DNA of 64,000 bases from Nostocoides_A vanveenii. Its GTDB lineage: Bacteria; Actinomycetota; Actinomycetes; Actinomycetales; Dermatophilaceae. The notes below the pieces were generated by a model. The model was not told the origin of the DNA and did no database searches. It saw nothing but the letters and a program-made list of their open reading frames with translations. The stretch lies in NCBI RefSeq assembly GCF_039531165.1, contig NZ_BAAAPN010000103.1, forward strand, positions 1 through 64,000, given 5' to 3'. Position 1 is the stretch's first letter, and the number at the start of each line of letters is the position of its first letter. Below, in pieces: positions 62,984-64,000 of this stretch. A program made the position numbers and the translations under genes.

Positions 62984-63010
62984 CGAGGTGGTGCCGACGG
63001 TGCCCGTCAC

Positions 63011-63016
63011 TAGGGT
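63011..63016 (+). promoter_or_regulatory. -10 element for the 97-residue protein gene
   Basis: TAGGGT ends 6 bases before ATG 63023. Two DnaA-box-like words lie 28-56 bases upstream of it. Confidence 0.5.
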
Positions 63017-63022
63017 GGTTCC

Positions 63023-63316
63023 ATGCCGCAGTCCCAGCGCCCCTCGGACCTCGGCGTGGTGCTCGATCGCCTCGCCGATCGCTGCGACGCCGCCGTGGAG
63101 TCGCTCCTGCTCACTGTCCCAGTTGCCGGCGACCGCGAGACGCAACTGGCGCTCGAGGGCTATCTGGATCAGCTGATGGACACGCTGCGCATGCTCGCCG
63201 CGACCGGGCGCGAGACCCGGGCGCGGCTCGTCGTCACTGCGCTTGATCAGAGCGTTTGGCCCGCCGGGCCGGTGCGGCTCAATGGGCGCCAAGGGTCGCC
63301 GGGACGGTCGCGATGA
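63023..63316 (+). CDS. Small hypothetical protein, 97 residues
   Basis: A soluble protein I do not recognise. It is mostly helical: SDLGVVLDRLADRCDAAVES, then LQALEGYLDQLMDTLRMLAA-like helices (ALEGYLDQLMDTLRML), and a basic end LNGRQGSPGRSR. It is coupled to the next gene by a 4-base overlap (ATGA at 63313). The promoter region carries two DnaA-box-like words, so it may respond to DnaA; this is speculative. Confidence 0.6.
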   Translation: MPQSQRPSDLGVVLDRLADRCDAAVESLLLTVPVAGDRETQLALEGYLDQLMDTLRMLAATGRETRARLVVTALDQSVWPAGPVRLNGRQGSPGRSR

Positions 63317-63831
63317 GCCAATCCGATCCCGCCTCGCTCGCCGAGGCCGCCCGCATTCTGCGCCGGCTCGCCGACGACCTCGAGGAGTCCGCAGCGGCCC
63401 TTGGCTCAACGGCGCGAGGCCCGGTCAATGCCGATCCGGCCGGGGTCCCCGGAGCCGGCGTGAGGCAGCTTCGGGCCGTGTGCGAAGCGACGGCGGCCGG
63501 CGCTCGTGGCGGGGGAAGCGCCCTGCAGAAGACGGCGTATGCCCTCGCCGACCACGCGCATGCCCGCTCGGCACTCGCCGACGGGGCCCGCGCCGCGGGT
63601 CTCGCCGTTGCGGACGCCCCGCACGAGAGCACGCCGCGCCTCACCCTGACGCCGGGTATCGCTGGGATCGCCGACGCCGAGCAGGTCGCGGCTCGCGCCC
63701 GGGTCCTCGTCGAGTTCACCGAACGCCGCCGCGCGCTCGCCGAGAGCCACGGCTGCCGTGAGGCGGCGCTCCGCGACCGGCTACGCGAGTTGACCGCCAC
63801 CCTGGAGGAAGTCGCGCGGACCTTGCGCTGA
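63313..63831 (+). CDS. Hypothetical helical protein, 172 residues
   Basis: A soluble, Ala/Arg-rich, strongly helical protein with likely coiled-coil stretches: ASLAEAARILRRLADDLEES at the start, VRQLRAVCEATAAGARGG in the middle, and RDRLRELTATLEEVARTLR at the end. No catalytic motif is visible and I cannot name a family. Translationally coupled to the 97-residue protein, with which it may form a complex, an inference from the overlap. Confidence 0.6.
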   Translation: MSQSDPASLAEAARILRRLADDLEESAAALGSTARGPVNADPAGVPGAGVRQLRAVCEATAAGARGGGSALQKTAYALADHAHARSALADGARAAGLAVADAPHESTPRLTLTPGIAGIADAEQVAARARVLVEFTERRRALAESHGCREAALRDRLRELTATLEEVARTLR

Positions 63832-63870
63832 TGTCGGACAGCCCGATTCGGCGGCGCACGGGGTGGCGGC

Positions 63871-63876
63871 TACCCT
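63871..63876 (+). promoter_or_regulatory. Possible -10 element for the last, partial gene
   Basis: TACCCT lies about 50 bases before GTG 63926; AAAGG at 63911-63915 could be the ribosome site. Confidence 0.35.
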
Positions 63877-63925
63877 GGCAGGGCAGGGCAGCGACGCCCC
63901 GGACAAATGAAAAGGTGTCTTTCCA

Positions 63926-64000
63926 GTGTCGACAATGACGTCCCACGACTCCCAGACCCGCGCCGAGTTGATCACCGAGGCGGCCAATCTCGCGACCGCG
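63926..64000 (+). CDS. Partial gene running off the window end
   Basis: A frame opening at GTG 63926 (or ATG 63935) reads STMTSHDSQTRAELITEAAN and continues open to the last base. AAAGG lies 10 bases upstream. Too short to assign a family. Confidence 0.5.
   Translation, partial: MSTMTSHDSQTRAELITEAANLATA

Overview
The window is high-GC (roughly 70% by eye) actinobacterial chromosome. Gene content points to the order Micrococcales, most likely a Dermatophilaceae/Intrasporangiaceae-type organism. Supporting markers are WhiB, coenzyme F420 genes (FbiA, FbiB), the acyl-CoA carboxylase epsilon subunit, MtrA-MtrB-LpqB, a long-form HPF, SecA1, a DUF3499 protein and a DUF5719 protein. The block from about 32 kb to 58 kb is broadly collinear with the Mycobacterium tuberculosis interval from fbiB down to Rv3235, which I recall from general knowledge and did not search. 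No rRNA, tRNA, CRISPR array, insertion sequence or prophage is visible.

Layout. 0.1-2.2 kb: small genes (a frameshifted DinB-like gene, an FMN-barrel protein, a MOSC protein). 2.2-6.6 kb: a hypothetical gene, accDE and the divergent biotin ligase birA. 6.6-9.8 kb: an adenylate cyclase, a two-component system and a GtrA protein. 9.9-12 kb: purKE and a CoA-binding protein. 12-20.1 kb: nucleotide-sugar dehydrogenase, LLM oxidoreductase, acyl-CoA dehydrogenase, LytR-CpsA-Psr protein, GT2, and a SpoIID/CWB2 surface protein. 20.1-24.3 kb: a ketoacid CoA-transferase operon with a thioesterase, a secreted peptidoglycan-binding protein and a TIGR03089 protein. 24.3-31 kb: a probable envelope-glycan cluster (GT-C-like membrane protein, GT2, GT4-methyltransferase fusion, flippase-like protein, methyltransferase). 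31-34.4 kb: AlkA-like glycosylase, fbiBA, whiB. 34.4-43.1 kb: membrane glycosyltransferase, DUF5719, zincin-like protein, DUF3499, Trm112, SIS protein, ahcY. 43.2-50 kb: mtrAB-lpqB, comF, hpf, YcaQ-like protein. 50-64 kb: a decayed LTD fragment, GNAT, secA, Rv3235/LysM genes, an HTH-SAF-CpaE-like set, a WS/DGAT acyltransferase, DUF6912, pruA, DUF2505 and small genes.

The most striking pattern is transcriptional. More than 20 gene starts, on both strands, are preceded by a TANNNT-like hexamer ending 6-8 bases before the ATG or GTG. This is the layout expected for leaderless mRNAs. It supports many start choices, exposes overlapping divergent -10 elements between accDE and birA, and reveals a 28-codon leaderless ORF ahead of hpf. 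Inside operons, genes are usually joined by 4-base ATGA/GTGA overlaps.

Other notable signals are four perfect TTGTCCACA (DnaA-box-like) words, all intergenic, two of them in tandem; strong enrichment of the word GCATAC/GTATGC, often with rare ATA codons; proteins with altered catalytic motifs (zincin, WS/DGAT, CpaE-like P-loop, membrane glycosyltransferase); an FbiB whose C-terminal half is too short for a normal nitroreductase domain; and two ~100-base convergent coding overlaps.
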